64,000 bases of DNA, from assembly GCA_023413135.1 (NCBI GenBank), contig JAEZQK010000037.1, forward strand, positions 38,559-102,558. Reading direction: 5' to 3'. The position numbers were made by a program, and so were the translations under genes. Below are positions 6,798 to 15,758 of the stretch, piece after piece (the first letter of the stretch is position 1; each line of letters starts with the position of its first letter). The stretch is from Bacillota bacterium. GTDB lineage: Bacteria > Bacillota > Clostridia > Christensenellales > Aristaeellaceae. The notes beneath the pieces were generated by a model. That model was not told the DNA's origin. It did not search any database and saw only the letters and a program-made list of their open reading frames with translations.

Positions 6798-7501
6798 GCA
6801 TGCTTGCCTTGAAAAACGTCACCATGCAATACGACGGGCGTGTGGCCGTCAGCGACGTCAGCTTTCAGGTGCAAACGGGGGATTACCTTTGCATCGTGGG
6901 GGAAAACGGCTCCGGCAAAAGTACGCTGATCAAGGGTATCCTGGGACTTAATCGGCCTTCCAAAGGGGAATTCACTTTGAACGGCGTCCGGCAGACGGAA
7001 ATAGGCTATCTGCCGCAACAGACCGCTGTGCAGATGGATTTTCCTGCCAGCGTATACGAGGTGGTGCTCTCCGGGTGCTTGAACTGCCGCGGCATAAAGC
7101 CCTTTTATAGTGCAAGGGAAAGGGAACGGGCAATGGGGAACATCCGCCTGCTGGGGCTTGACGGCATTTGCAAAAAATCCTACCGCGAGTTGTCCGGCGG
7201 GCAGCAGCGGCGCGTGCTTCTGGCACGCGCCCTGTGCGCCACCGAAAAGCTGCTGCTTTTGGATGAGCCTGCTGCGGGCCTGGACCCCGTGGTGACGGGG
7301 GAACTGTACGCGTTGATTGAAAAGCTGAACCGGGAGCATGGCGTTACGGTGATCATGGTCTCCCATGATATGAAGATGGCCGTCCGTTACGGCAACAAAA
7401 TACTGCATATGCAAACAAGCGCGGCCTTTTTCGGCCCTACGGAGGAATACAAGAAGACGGGCGCATACCAAAGGATGATGGGGGAGGAAGGCAATGCTTG
7501 A
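6794..7501 (+). CDS. znuC: Zinc ABC transporter ATP-binding protein
   Basis: A 235-residue ABC ATPase that powers zinc import with ZnuA and ZnuB. Walker A is GENGSGKST, the signature LSGGQQRR, Walker B LLLLDEPAAGLD, and the switch histidine is in VSHDMKMA. The best start is TTG at 6794, overlapping the znuA stop, because GGAAGGGG lies about 12 bases upstream. An in-frame ATG at 6800 is the alternative. The stop overlaps the start of znuB by eight bases. Confidence 0.88.
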   Translation: MSMLALKNVTMQYDGRVAVSDVSFQVQTGDYLCIVGENGSGKSTLIKGILGLNRPSKGEFTLNGVRQTEIGYLPQQTAVQMDFPASVYEVVLSGCLNCRGIKPFYSARERERAMGNIRLLGLDGICKKSYRELSGGQQRRVLLARALCATEKLLLLDEPAAGLDPVVTGELYALIEKLNREHGVTVIMVSHDMKMAVRYGNKILHMQTSAAFFGPTEEYKKTGAYQRMMGEEGNA

Positions 7502-8315
7502 GTTATTGGGACAATTGTTCTCCTATACCTTTATCATACGTGCGCTGGTGGTGGGCATCCTGGTATCGCTGTGCGCGGCGCTTCTTGGCGTAACGCTGGT
7601 GCTCAAACGCTATTCCATGATCGGGGACGGGCTGTCCCGCGTAAGCTTCGGTGCGCTGGCAATTGCCATGGCGCTGAACCTGGCTCCGCTGGAGGTTGCC
7701 ATTCCGGTAGTGTCACTGGCTGCCTTTGGGCTGCTTCGCATCAGCGAAAGCAGCAAAATCAAGGGTGACGCGGCCATTGCGCTCATCTCCAGCAGCGCGC
7801 TCTCCATCGGCGTGATCGTCATCTCCCTGACCACAGGGATGAATACCGACGTGTGCAACTATCTGTTCGGCAGCATTCTGGCTATGAGCAAAAGCGATGT
7901 GTATTTTAGCGTCGCGGTGTCGGCGGTAGTGCTCATATTGTATCTATTGCTCTACAACAAGATTTTCGCGGTGACATTTGACGAGAGCTTTGCCAGGGCT
8001 ACCGGGGTGAAGGCGGGCAGATACAACACACTCATCGCGGTACTCACGGCGCTGACCATTGTTATCGGCATGCGGATGATGGGCGCCATGCTCATTTCCA
8101 GCCTGGTGATTTTTCCCGTGCTCACCTCCATGCGGGTATGCAAAAGCTTCCGGACCGTTGTGGTCACATCCGCATTATTATCGGTGGTGTGCTTCTTTAT
8201 AGGCATATTCATTTCCTTTGTATATTCCATCCCCGCGGGAGCCGGCGTGGTGGCCGTTAATCTGGCTTCATTCTGCCTGTTTGCCTTATCGGGCAAGCTG
8301 ATCAAAAGAGCATAG
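7494..8315 (+). CDS. znuB: Zinc ABC transporter permease
   Basis: A 273-residue integral membrane protein of the ABC-3 family with about eight hydrophobic segments, including VGILVSLCAALLGVTLVLKRYSMIGDGLSR and the conserved RMMGAMLISSLVIFPVLTS near the C-terminus. It forms the membrane channel for zinc delivered by ZnuA. It overlaps znuC by eight bases and is followed after ten bases by the lipoprotein gene. Confidence 0.9.
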   Translation: MLELLGQLFSYTFIIRALVVGILVSLCAALLGVTLVLKRYSMIGDGLSRVSFGALAIAMALNLAPLEVAIPVVSLAAFGLLRISESSKIKGDAAIALISSSALSIGVIVISLTTGMNTDVCNYLFGSILAMSKSDVYFSVAVSAVVLILYLLLYNKIFAVTFDESFARATGVKAGRYNTLIAVLTALTIVIGMRMMGAMLISSLVIFPVLTSMRVCKSFRTVVVTSALLSVVCFFIGIFISFVYSIPAGAGVVAVNLASFCLFALSGKLIKRA

Positions 8316-8325
8316 GAGGGCGTGT

Positions 8326-8805
8326 ATGAAAAAGGTATTGGCATTTGTCTTGCTGGCTTGTGTATGGATGTTGACCGGATGCCAAAACCGGGCGGCGGTT
8401 GTGGCGCCTGCCCCCACTGAACAGGTTCAAACAGCCGCACCGGAGCTTCCGGTGGTGGAAATTACGGAAAAGATGTTCATTGCCCAGTGCAACGACGTGT
8501 ACCTGAACCCGGATGATTATCAGGGCAAGGCCATCAGGCTGGAAGGCTTGTATACCAGCTATGCGGATGAGCAGAGCGGAAAGACGTATCATTACGTCAT
8601 GCGCTACGGCCCCGGCTGCTGCGGATACGACGGTTCGGCGGGCTTTGAGTTTTTGTATGACGGGGAGTTGCCAAAGCTTGACGACTGGATCGAGGTGGTT
8701 GGTACAGTGGAAAAGGTAACGGAAAACGATGTGGAATATATTGTGCTGCGGGCGTCCAAAGTCACCGTGATGGAGGTGCGCGGCGCAGAGTTTGTAAGCA
8801 ACTGA
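8326..8805 (+). CDS. OB-fold lipoprotein of the zinc operon (TIGR03943/DUF1980-like)
   Basis: A 159-residue lipoprotein: the signal peptide ends LTGC, a proper lipobox, which is rare among the exported proteins in this window. After a short Pro/Ala linker the rest (about residues 48-155) looks like a small beta-barrel with YQGKAIRLEGLYTSY, MRYGPGCCGYDG and WIEVVGTVEKV, similar to the C-terminal part of YcgQ/TIGR03943 proteins that accompany metal transport genes in Firmicutes. The CC pair may bind metal. It ends the zinc operon. Assignment to the family is by pattern and context. Confidence 0.65.
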   Translation: MKKVLAFVLLACVWMLTGCQNRAAVVAPAPTEQVQTAAPELPVVEITEKMFIAQCNDVYLNPDDYQGKAIRLEGLYTSYADEQSGKTYHYVMRYGPGCCGYDGSAGFEFLYDGELPKLDDWIEVVGTVEKVTENDVEYIVLRASKVTVMEVRGAEFVSN

Positions 8806-8830
8806 AATCCTGTTCATGGTTTGAGCTGAA

Positions 8831-9658
8831 TCAGTTTGCTCCGGCAGATGACATTCCCAGCTCTGCTAATTCCCCTGCAAGGCTTTGAAAAATATGAAAG
8901 GATTGGGGGACTGTTTCGCCATTGCCTCCCAGGCGGAGGACCTCTTGAAGCCTCAAGGCACAGTCTTTGGGCTGCACCGCGAAGGTTTTTAAGTACTCAA
9001 GCGTCCGTTTCCGGCTGGGGAAATAGGTGCTGTTCATGGCGAACAGCGCCTGCAGAAAATGATCCAATGCGATGTCCAATGCGAAGTGATAGAAAAGCGC
9101 ATCCTGCCGTGTTACGGAGCGGCAAAGGTCTTCCGTATCGCCAAGCGCATCCAAATGATAGCTGGTCAGCGTTTCGCGAAGTTTTTGGGGATATGTGGCC
9201 AGGCGGTTTTTAAGGCTGGATAAAAAACTGCTTCTGTCAAACAGCACAGTCATGTTTTTCAGCATGGACAGGCGGCCTACGGGATAGTAGTAGTTGTCCA
9301 GCCTGTCCGGCTGATTCCCTTCAAGTATGGATACCACATCCGCAAGTGTTTCCCGTGCAGTGAAATACATCAGCCATGTTTCCACGCCATTTGACAACGC
9401 GAAATCGCCGTATCCCCAGCGGCCGCCCTGAAGCACGTTTATCTTGCTTTCTTCGATGACGCCGCTTATGGCATCCAGGACCGCCTGCCGCTGTGCAAGG
9501 GCGGGGATCTCGTTGCAATAGATGAACAGGTCAATGTCGCCCTCGCCCATTTTGGGAAGCGGCGTTTTACTGCCGGAGAGGCCGACGGATTGTACCATGG
9601 GCAGTTCGGAGATATGGGATACAAGACGGTCCAGGATTTCTTCCGTAGTGCAGGCCAT
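8831..9658 (-). CDS. Nucleotidyltransferase with DUF4037-like domain
   Basis: A 275-residue protein. The N-terminal domain has GLSGSKTPLPKMGEGDIDLFIY, the GS...DxD pattern of pol-beta type nucleotidyltransferases (GS at about 27-29, Asp41 and Asp43). The C-terminal helical half (TLTSYHLDALGDTEDLCRSV onwards) resembles DUF4037 domains of aminoglycoside-adenylyltransferase-like proteins. The substrate is unknown. AAAGGAGA lies before the ATG. It is a single gene, convergent with the zinc operon and divergent from the phosphohexomutase gene. Confidence 0.7.
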   Translation of the reverse strand: MACTTEEILDRLVSHISELPMVQSVGLSGSKTPLPKMGEGDIDLFIYCNEIPALAQRQAVLDAISGVIEESKINVLQGGRWGYGDFALSNGVETWLMYFTARETLADVVSILEGNQPDRLDNYYYPVGRLSMLKNMTVLFDRSSFLSSLKNRLATYPQKLRETLTSYHLDALGDTEDLCRSVTRQDALFYHFALDIALDHFLQALFAMNSTYFPSRKRTLEYLKTFAVQPKDCALRLQEVLRLGGNGETVPQSFHIFQSLAGELAELGMSSAGAN

Positions 9659-9729
9659 AGCGCTTCTCCTTTATCACATGAATGGCGGCTAGTTTTATTC
9701 GCTTCATGCATTCGGATTCCCTTTCAGGA

Positions 9730-9758
9730 TTGCAAATGCACCCTGTTTATGGTATAAA
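9730..9758 (+). promoter_or_regulatory. Promoter of the phosphohexomutase-GH130 operon
   Basis: TTGCAA (9730-9735), a 17-base spacer and TATAAA (9753-9758), about 50 bases before the first gene. Confidence 0.6.
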
Positions 9759-9809
9759 AGCAGCAGTTGGATTTAGGTAAAGCAAGGCTTACGGAAGGAA
9801 ACTGTTGCT

Positions 9810-11483
9810 ATGGAACTACACGAGAGCGTGCTGCTTTGGAGTACCCATCCGCGCTTTGACGAAAAAACAAGGGAAGAAGTCCGGTTGGCCTGCTTGGATG
9901 AACAGGAGGCGCTGAGCCGCTTTGGACGGGAGCTATCCTTTGGCACGGGCGGGCTTCGCGGGGTGCTGGGGGCCGGCACCAACCGCATGAACCGCTACAC
10001 GGTAGCCAAAGCCACACAAGGGCTGGCGGATTATTTGCTGTCACAGAATGCGCGCAGGGTTGCCATTGCGTACGATTCGAGAATCGGTTCCAAAGAGTTT
10101 GCGTTCGTTGCGGCAGGAGTGCTTGGCCGTAACGGCCTGCAAGCCTATATATACGATCAATTGATGCCCACACCCATGCTGTCCTTTGCGGTGCGGGAGC
10201 TTTATTGTGACGCCGGTATCGTGATCACCGCCAGCCACAACCCGGCGGAATACAACGGTTACAAGGTATACGGGGCGGATGGCTGTCAAATAACCGACGA
10301 GGCAGCATCAGGAATCACAGAAGCGATCGAGCGGGTGGCCTATGAAAGCCTTGGGTGGCTGGAGGAGGAAAAGGCCAGGGCGGAGGGCCTTTGGATCGAT
10401 ATTCCGTCCAGCGTGATTGACGCGTTTATCGAAAGAACGCTATCTTGCAGGAACGGTTCCCCGGCCAGTGATATCAAATTGGTTTATACGCCCCTTCACG
10501 GCACGGGTTTAATGCCTTGCCGCAAGGTGTTTGCCCGGATGGAGGGCGTCAAGTGCATTGAGGAGGCTGCCCAATGTGTGCCGGACGGGCACTTTCCCAC
10601 CTGCCCAAAGCCCAACCCGGAGCTTCAAGAAGCGCTGGCTTTGGGGCTTGCTGCCGCCCGCAGGGAGGGTGCGGATATACTTATTGCCACCGACCCGGAC
10701 TGCGACCGGGTGGGCGTGGCCGCAAAGGATGGCACGGGGGAATACCACATTCTTACGGGGAACGAGGTCGGCCTTCTTCTGCTGGAACACATCCTGCAAT
10801 CCCGCAAGGCGGCGGGCTCTTTGCCCGGAGATAGCATCGTAATCAAAACCATCGTGACCTCCGACCTGGCTTTTGAGATCGCAAAGGCGTACGGCATTCA
10901 GGTCCTGGAGGTGCTCACCGGGTTCAAATACATCGGCGAAGCCATGGGCCGCCTGGAACAATGTGGAGAAGAAAACAGGTTCATCTTCGGCTTTGAGGAA
11001 AGCTGCGGATACCTGGCCGGCACCCATGTACGGGACAAGGATGGCGTGATGGCAGCCATGCTGGCAGCGGAAATGGCTAAGGCCTGCGCCGCGGAAGGCC
11101 TGACGCTGTGGGACAAGGTACTCAAGATGTACGAAACCTACGGCATCATGGTAAACAGGCTGCTGAACTTTGACATACGGGGAGCGGAGCCCATGCGTGT
11201 GATGGGGGAAACAATGGGACGGCTTCGGAGCGCCCCGCCTGCGCTGTTGGGGGAATCGCCCATCAACGTCATCAAGGATTACCTGCCGGGGCTTGACGGG
11301 CTGCCGGCCAGCGATGTGCTTTCATATGAAAACTCGGATGGATGCAAAGCCATCGTCCGGCCATCCGGGACGGAGCCGAAGGTAAAGGTGTATCTTTCCG
11401 TTCGGCAGGGCAATGCGGCAAAGGCCGGACAGCTGATGGAAATGATGGTGCGGCAGATTCCTACATGGTTGGAGGATTCATGA
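9810..11483 (+). CDS. pgcA: Phosphoglucomutase/phosphomannomutase
   Basis: A 557-residue alpha-D-phosphohexomutase, which interconverts hexose 1-phosphates and 6-phosphates. The phosphoserine loop is TASHNPAEYNGYK, the Mg2+ site is DPDCDRVGVA, the sugar-binding loop is GFEESCGY and the C-terminal phosphate-binding segment is RPSGTEPKVKVY. Length and N-terminus (FGTGGLRGVLGAGTNRMN) match the PgcA/ManB type of Firmicutes. It starts an operon with a GNAT gene and a GH130 phosphorylase that releases mannose 1-phosphate, so a role converting Man-1-P (or Glc-1-P) to the 6-phosphate is well supported by context. Confidence 0.93.
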   Translation: MELHESVLLWSTHPRFDEKTREEVRLACLDEQEALSRFGRELSFGTGGLRGVLGAGTNRMNRYTVAKATQGLADYLLSQNARRVAIAYDSRIGSKEFAFVAAGVLGRNGLQAYIYDQLMPTPMLSFAVRELYCDAGIVITASHNPAEYNGYKVYGADGCQITDEAASGITEAIERVAYESLGWLEEEKARAEGLWIDIPSSVIDAFIERTLSCRNGSPASDIKLVYTPLHGTGLMPCRKVFARMEGVKCIEEAAQCVPDGHFPTCPKPNPELQEALALGLAAARREGADILIATDPDCDRVGVAAKDGTGEYHILTGNEVGLLLLEHILQSRKAAGSLPGDSIVIKTIVTSDLAFEIAKAYGIQVLEVLTGFKYIGEAMGRLEQCGEENRFIFGFEESCGYLAGTHVRDKDGVMAAMLAAEMAKACAAEGLTLWDKVLKMYETYGIMVNRLLNFDIRGAEPMRVMGETMGRLRSAPPALLGESPINVIKDYLPGLDGLPASDVLSYENSDGCKAIVRPSGTEPKVKVYLSVRQGNAAKAGQLMEMMVRQIPTWLEDS

Positions 11484-12007
11484 TCTATTACCAGGACGAA
11501 TTTGTGTTGATCCGCTCCCTGGAGGAAAGCGATATCCAACTGATGGAAGAAGGCTTCCGGCTGCAGGGCTGGCACAAGCCTGCTGCACAGTTTGCTTCCT
11601 ACTACAGTCAGCAGCGGGATGGGACGCGGTTTGTTTTTGTCGCTTGGGCCGGGAGCGATTTCGCGGGCTATGTGACGCTTTTGCCTATACCATCTTCAGG
11701 CCCGTTTGCGGGAAAGGGAACCTCCGAAATCAGTGACTTCAATGTGCTTATTAGATTTGGAAGGCGGGGCATCGGCAGCCTTTTGATGGATGCGGCTGAA
11801 AAGGCTGCATCATCCCTTCATGATACCGTGTCCCTCGGCGTGGGGCTTCACGGAGGCTATGGCACGGCCCAGCGGATGTATGTGAAGCGGGGCTATATAC
11901 CCGACGGCACGGGTGTCTGGTATAAAGACCATCCGCTGACCCCCTACGCGGAATGCACAAACGATGACGATCTGGTGCTGTATCTTTCCAAAAAGCTTCC
12001 CCGGTGA
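11480..12007 (+). CDS. GNAT-family N-acetyltransferase
   Basis: A 175-residue acetyltransferase-like protein. SDFAGYVTLLP is the beta4 strand, and EISDFNVLIRFGRRGIGSLLMDAAE contains the acetyl-CoA pyrophosphate-binding RxxGIG loop. AQRMYVKRGYIPDGTGVWY is the usual C-terminal part. Its ATG overlaps the stop of the mutase gene (ATGA at 11480-11483), with GGAGG just ahead, so it is translationally coupled. The acceptor is unknown. Position between the two sugar-phosphate genes suggests but does not prove a link. Confidence 0.82.
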   Translation: MIYYQDEFVLIRSLEESDIQLMEEGFRLQGWHKPAAQFASYYSQQRDGTRFVFVAWAGSDFAGYVTLLPIPSSGPFAGKGTSEISDFNVLIRFGRRGIGSLLMDAAEKAASSLHDTVSLGVGLHGGYGTAQRMYVKRGYIPDGTGVWYKDHPLTPYAECTNDDDLVLYLSKKLPR

Positions 12008-12029
12008 TTGAAATAAAGGAGGGCTTTCC

Positions 12030-13217
12030 ATGAACGCAAAGTCGGCAGCCCGGCTGAATACGGAGTACGAAGCGCTTTTGGCCAGCAAAAACAGCGTGGA
12101 TGATTCCTTCTACAACGGCATTTTTGAGCGGTGGACTGACCCGGTATTGACCCGGGATCATGTGCCGCCATTTTGGATGTACGATTTGAATGAGGAAACG
12201 AATCCCTTCATGATGCAGCGGCTTCCTATAAACGCCGTGTTCAACGCCGGGGCGATTTACCTAAACGGTAAGTACCTCCTGGTGGCCCGGGTGGAGGGTG
12301 CTGACAGGAAAAGCTTTTTTGCCGTGGCGGAAAGCCAAAATGGGGTGGATGGGTTCAGATTCTGGGATTATCCTGTGTGCCTGCCCGATACGTGCCCGGA
12401 GGAAACCAACGTTTACGATATGCGCCTGACGCACCATGAAGATGGCTGGATTTACGGCGTGTTTTGCTCGGAGAGCAAGGACAAGGAAAGCTCCGACCTG
12501 TCGGCGGCCGTGGCGGCGGCGGGCATTGTGCGCACCCGGGATTTGAAAACCTGGGAGCGGCTGCCCAACCTTGTGACGCTGCGCTCGCCCCAGCAGCGGA
12601 ACGTGGTGCTGCACCCGGAATTTGTGAACGGACAATACGCCTTTTACACCCGGCCTATGGACGGGTTCATTGAAACGGGTTCCGGCGGGGGAATCGGCTT
12701 TGGGCTTTGCAAGGATATTTTGCATCCTGTCATCGACGAGGAGCGGATGACCAGCCTGCGCAGGTATCACACCGTTACAGAGGCGAAAAATGGCGCCGGC
12801 GCGGTTCCCATTAAAACGGACCGGGGCTGGATCCACATCGCCCACGGGGTTCGCAATACCGCCGCGGGCCTTCGGTACGTTATCTATGCCTTTGCCACAG
12901 CCCTTGACGATCCGGGGTTGGTGATTGCCGAGCCCGGCGGGCTTCTGATTGGTCCGGTAGGTATGGAACGGGTGGGGGATGTATCCAACGTGACATTCAC
13001 CAACGGCGCCATTGTTGGAAAGGATGGGCAGGTGTACATTTATTACGCTTCCAGCGACACGCGGCTGCATGTTGCTACCACAACCCTTGAAAGGCTTGCC
13101 GATTATGTATTCCATACGCCGCCGGATGCACTGCGAAGCGCAGGCTGCGTGAAGCAGCGGTGCGAGCTGATCCGGCGCAATCTTGAACTGCTTAAGAGCA
13201 GCAAGTATGAAAAGTGA
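12030..13217 (+). CDS. GH130 4-O-beta-mannosyl-glucose phosphorylase-like protein
   Basis: A 395-residue enzyme with the five-bladed propeller features of GH130: FNAGAIYLNGKYLLVARVEGADRKS, YDMRLTHHEDGWIYGVFC, RNVVLHPEFVNGQYAFYTRP, GFGLCKDILHP and TEAKNGAGAVPIKTDRGWIHIAHGV. Subfamily 1 enzymes split 4-O-beta-D-mannosyl-D-glucose with phosphate to mannose 1-phosphate and glucose. Length and motifs fit that subfamily best. Phosphate and sugar contacts come from the Arg, Asp and His residues in these motifs. The phosphohexomutase in the same operon would process the product. There is no signal peptide, so it acts in the cytoplasm. No dedicated transporter or epimerase is adjacent. A hairpin terminator follows. 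Confidence 0.85.
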   Translation: MNAKSAARLNTEYEALLASKNSVDDSFYNGIFERWTDPVLTRDHVPPFWMYDLNEETNPFMMQRLPINAVFNAGAIYLNGKYLLVARVEGADRKSFFAVAESQNGVDGFRFWDYPVCLPDTCPEETNVYDMRLTHHEDGWIYGVFCSESKDKESSDLSAAVAAAGIVRTRDLKTWERLPNLVTLRSPQQRNVVLHPEFVNGQYAFYTRPMDGFIETGSGGGIGFGLCKDILHPVIDEERMTSLRRYHTVTEAKNGAGAVPIKTDRGWIHIAHGVRNTAAGLRYVIYAFATALDDPGLVIAEPGGLLIGPVGMERVGDVSNVTFTNGAIVGKDGQVYIYYASSDTRLHVATTTLERLADYVFHTPPDALRSAGCVKQRCELIRRNLELLKSSKYEK

Positions 13218-13238
13218 TATTGTCCAGCCATTGGAGTT

Positions 13239-13275
13239 AAAAAATCCGGGAAGGCGCTGCTTCCCCGGATTTTTT
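13239..13275 (+). terminator. Terminator after the GH130 gene
   Basis: AAAAAATCCGGGAAG (13239-13253) and CTTCCCCGGATTTTTT (13260-13275) pair with one bulged base, and the stem ends in a T-run. Confidence 0.9.
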
Positions 13276-13335
13276 ATGTCTTTTCCCGGCATATGGACGA
13301 TTGGTTAACAAACCGTGAACACTGAGCGGGATGCG

Positions 13336-13365
13336 TTGACAAAGGAGTGACTACCGTAGTAGTAT
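13336..13365 (+). promoter_or_regulatory. Promoter of the first propeller-SBP gene
   Basis: TTGACA (13336-13341), an 18-base spacer and TAGTAT (13360-13365). The spacer contains the dyad ACTAC-C-GTAGT (13350-13360), which touches the -10 box. The same GTAGTATA string forms the -10 region of the blaI promoter. Confidence 0.6.
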
Positions 13366-13378
13366 AAATTCGAAATCA

Positions 13379-13394
13379 GACTATTAAGATAGTC
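13379..13394. promoter_or_regulatory. Perfect dyad downstream of the SBP1 promoter
   Basis: GACTAT-TAAG-ATAGTC is a perfect 6-base inverted repeat placed just after the expected transcription start. With GTGACTA at 13347-13353 and TAGTCAC at 13391-13397 it forms a second, wider symmetry. It is a good candidate operator for the BlaI-type repressor encoded at 15800. Binding is inferred only. Confidence 0.45.
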
Positions 13395-13411
13395 ACATCG
13401 ATGAGGAAATT

Positions 13412-15712
13412 ATGAGAAGGATCATGATGGGTATGCTGGCGCTTGTTCTTTGCATGACCATGCTGCTGACGGCGCAGGCATCGTCAGCCAATGCCGTGTT
13501 CACCCCGCCGGGTGATGATGGAAGCTTCGTTTCCATGGCGGTAATGGGGGACACATTATATCTGCTGTCAAGCACGGGCCTTTACACCTGGCGGACGGGG
13601 GAGCAGGAGCCGTCCCTGTTGGGCACGATGCCGGAAGATGCGGGACAGCAGGGTGAGAACGCAAGGTTTGCCTTGGCTACGGGAGGCGGCGCAGTGATCA
13701 TGCGCAGTGGTGGCGGGCTGATTGACCACTTGCTGGTATGGGAGAACAAATTGTACGGCCTGGACACCGAGGATGGAACCGTTTACCTGATGGAGGCTGC
13801 GGATGGTAAGGTAACTTTGACCAAGGCGCTATCCTTGGAGTGGCAGGCCATGATGGAGAACCAGGGCGGCTTCAGCTTTCCTGCCATGATATCGGACATT
13901 GCAGCGATGGATGGGCATCTTTATCTGCTCAAATCCGGTATGGATGCCTCTGCCAACGAGTTGCTCCGCTTTAGTCTTATGGACGGCGGATACATTAAAT
14001 ACGATGCTTCCCTGGTGGCGGGATTTGCCCCATACAAGCCGGGCAAGGCGCTGGTCATGCAGTACGCATCCCAGCAGGATGCCATGGCCCGCATGGGCAA
14101 GCTGTGGCTGAATGTGCTGGACCTGAACACGGGTGAAGTTGCAAAAGGACTTGAACTGCCCGTATCCATGGCGGAAGGCCTTGCCTATGATGCCAACTCT
14201 GATACCGCCGCCTTCTTCAGCACCGGGGAGATTTACGCCGTGGATCAAATGGCTTCCTGGCGCCTGGCGGGCTATGCCCCCGCCGCCTATCAGGGCATCG
14301 CTTTCAGCAAGGCGCAAATGCTGCCCGGCAGCCTTTACGCGCTGAACGGGGAGCAGCTGTCTGTGCGCAACATTGCAAAAGGCGAGAGCATTCCCAGAGC
14401 GCTGCGCATACAGAATGCTATGGAAATGAGCTACAAGGAATTTGCACAAAAGCGTCCCGATATCCCGGTGGTACTTAAAAATACGCCTTTTGGAAGCGCC
14501 GAAATGCTCATGCAGGATATGGCCGCAGGCTCAAGCGACCTGTACTGCTTCAAGATCGATGAGTTGGACTATCACTCGCTGGTCGAAAAGGGGTATACCG
14601 CATCCCTTGCGGGCAGCGAGGTAATGCAAAATCAGATTCGTGAAATGTATCCGTTTTTGCAAAAGGAGCTTTTCAGGGGCGAAGACCTGGCGGCTTTCCC
14701 GGTGAATCTGTCCGGGCAAACGCTAGGCTACAGCAAGAAGGCCTTGTCGGAGCTGGGATTGACGGAGAATGATCTGCCGCATACCTTTGCGGAGCTGATG
14801 GAATTCATCACCAACTGGGATGCGGATTATAGCGTGGATCACCCCTCCCTGGCGTTATTCAGAGATGAACTGTTTGGTGACGCTAAGCAAATGTTCATGG
14901 GCTGGCTTATACAATACTATAGCGCCTATTACCAGAAGATGGGCGAGAACCTGACCTTTGATACGCCTCTGATGGAAAAGCTGCTGGCGGCTCTGGAGGC
15001 GGCGGACTTTTCCGCCCTGAAAACAAAGGATGTGCAACAGGCCATGGCGGGCGGCGTGACGTATTCGGTAACAATGGCTGGAGGGGCGGACCAGCCTGCC
15101 ACAGCCCTATTCACCATGTATCAGGAAGCGGTACTCAGCGAGTATGGCTATATGATGAATGACTTTGCGCCCCTGCCGCTGTCGCTGGACGATGGGCTTG
15201 ATCCCATCGTGCCTGCCGCCCTGACGGTATATGTAGTCAATCCCTATTCGCAAAATCAGGACCTTGCCATAGCCTATCTGGAGCACTTTGCCATGAAGCG
15301 GTCACAGTTAAGCCTTGCAGCCATGTCTCCCGACTACAATGAGCCGGTCATCAGCCCCCTATACGAAATGCGAAAGGCCGAGCAGGAAAAGGCGATAAGC
15401 GACATCAAGACACAACTGGAGGCAGCGTCTAACGATAAGAAAAAGGAATTGGAGGTTTCACTGAAGACCGCGGAAGATCAGCTTGCCTTCCTGGAAAGCA
15501 TCAAATGGCAGGTCAGCGCGGAAGACATCAATTCCTACAGGGAACGGGTAAATTGGCTGACGGTGAGTAATATCAATCCCCTGACGCTTTTGGCCCAGGA
15601 TCAGTCCATGGCTGCATTGATGGGCCGCTATACGGCGGGGCAGATAAGCATGAGGGAATTGATGAAAGCACTGGAACAAAAGCTGCAAATGATTTACCGG
15701 GAAGGGGAATAG
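13412..15712 (+). CDS. Secreted propeller-SBP fusion protein 1 (divergent copy)
   Basis: A 766-residue exported protein. Residues 1-28 form a signal peptide ending SSANA without a lipobox. About residues 30-330 show repeated short beta motifs (MAVMGDTLYLLSSTGLYTWRTG, DNLYGL-like KLYGLDTEDGTVYLM, GHLYLLKSG, LYALNGEQLSVRN) that look like a beta-propeller. From about 340 to the end is a solute-binding domain of ABC importers (family 1 type), with a Lys/Glu-rich helical insertion near residues 650-690. It has the same architecture as the three proteins at 17552, 20144 and 22602 but is clearly more distant from them. It has its own promoter and dyads and is followed, without an obvious terminator, by blaI. 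The ligand is unknown. Confidence 0.75.
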   Translation: MRRIMMGMLALVLCMTMLLTAQASSANAVFTPPGDDGSFVSMAVMGDTLYLLSSTGLYTWRTGEQEPSLLGTMPEDAGQQGENARFALATGGGAVIMRSGGGLIDHLLVWENKLYGLDTEDGTVYLMEAADGKVTLTKALSLEWQAMMENQGGFSFPAMISDIAAMDGHLYLLKSGMDASANELLRFSLMDGGYIKYDASLVAGFAPYKPGKALVMQYASQQDAMARMGKLWLNVLDLNTGEVAKGLELPVSMAEGLAYDANSDTAAFFSTGEIYAVDQMASWRLAGYAPAAYQGIAFSKAQMLPGSLYALNGEQLSVRNIAKGESIPRALRIQNAMEMSYKEFAQKRPDIPVVLKNTPFGSAEMLMQDMAAGSSDLYCFKIDELDYHSLVEKGYTASLAGSEVMQNQIREMYPFLQKELFRGEDLAAFPVNLSGQTLGYSKKALSELGLTENDLPHTFAELMEFITNWDADYSVDHPSLALFRDELFGDAKQMFMGWLIQYYSAYYQKMGENLTFDTPLMEKLLAALEAADFSALKTKDVQQAMAGGVTYSVTMAGGADQPATALFTMYQEAVLSEYGYMMNDFAPLPLSLDDGLDPIVPAALTVYVVNPYSQNQDLAIAYLEHFAMKRSQLSLAAMSPDYNEPVISPLYEMRKAEQEKAISDIKTQLEAASNDKKKELEVSLKTAEDQLAFLESIKWQVSAEDINSYRERVNWLTVSNINPLTLLAQDQSMAALMGRYTAGQISMRELMKALEQKLQMIYREGE

Positions 15713-15729
15713 ACAACAACATCCATTTC

Positions 15730-15758
15730 TTGACAGTTCATGACGATTGTGGTAGTAT
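15730..15758 (+). promoter_or_regulatory. Promoter of blaI-blaR1
   Basis: TTGACA (15730-15735), a 17-base spacer and TAGTAT (15753-15758), 42 bases ahead of the blaI ATG. It has the same -35 and -10 hexamers as the SBP1 promoter. Confidence 0.7.
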
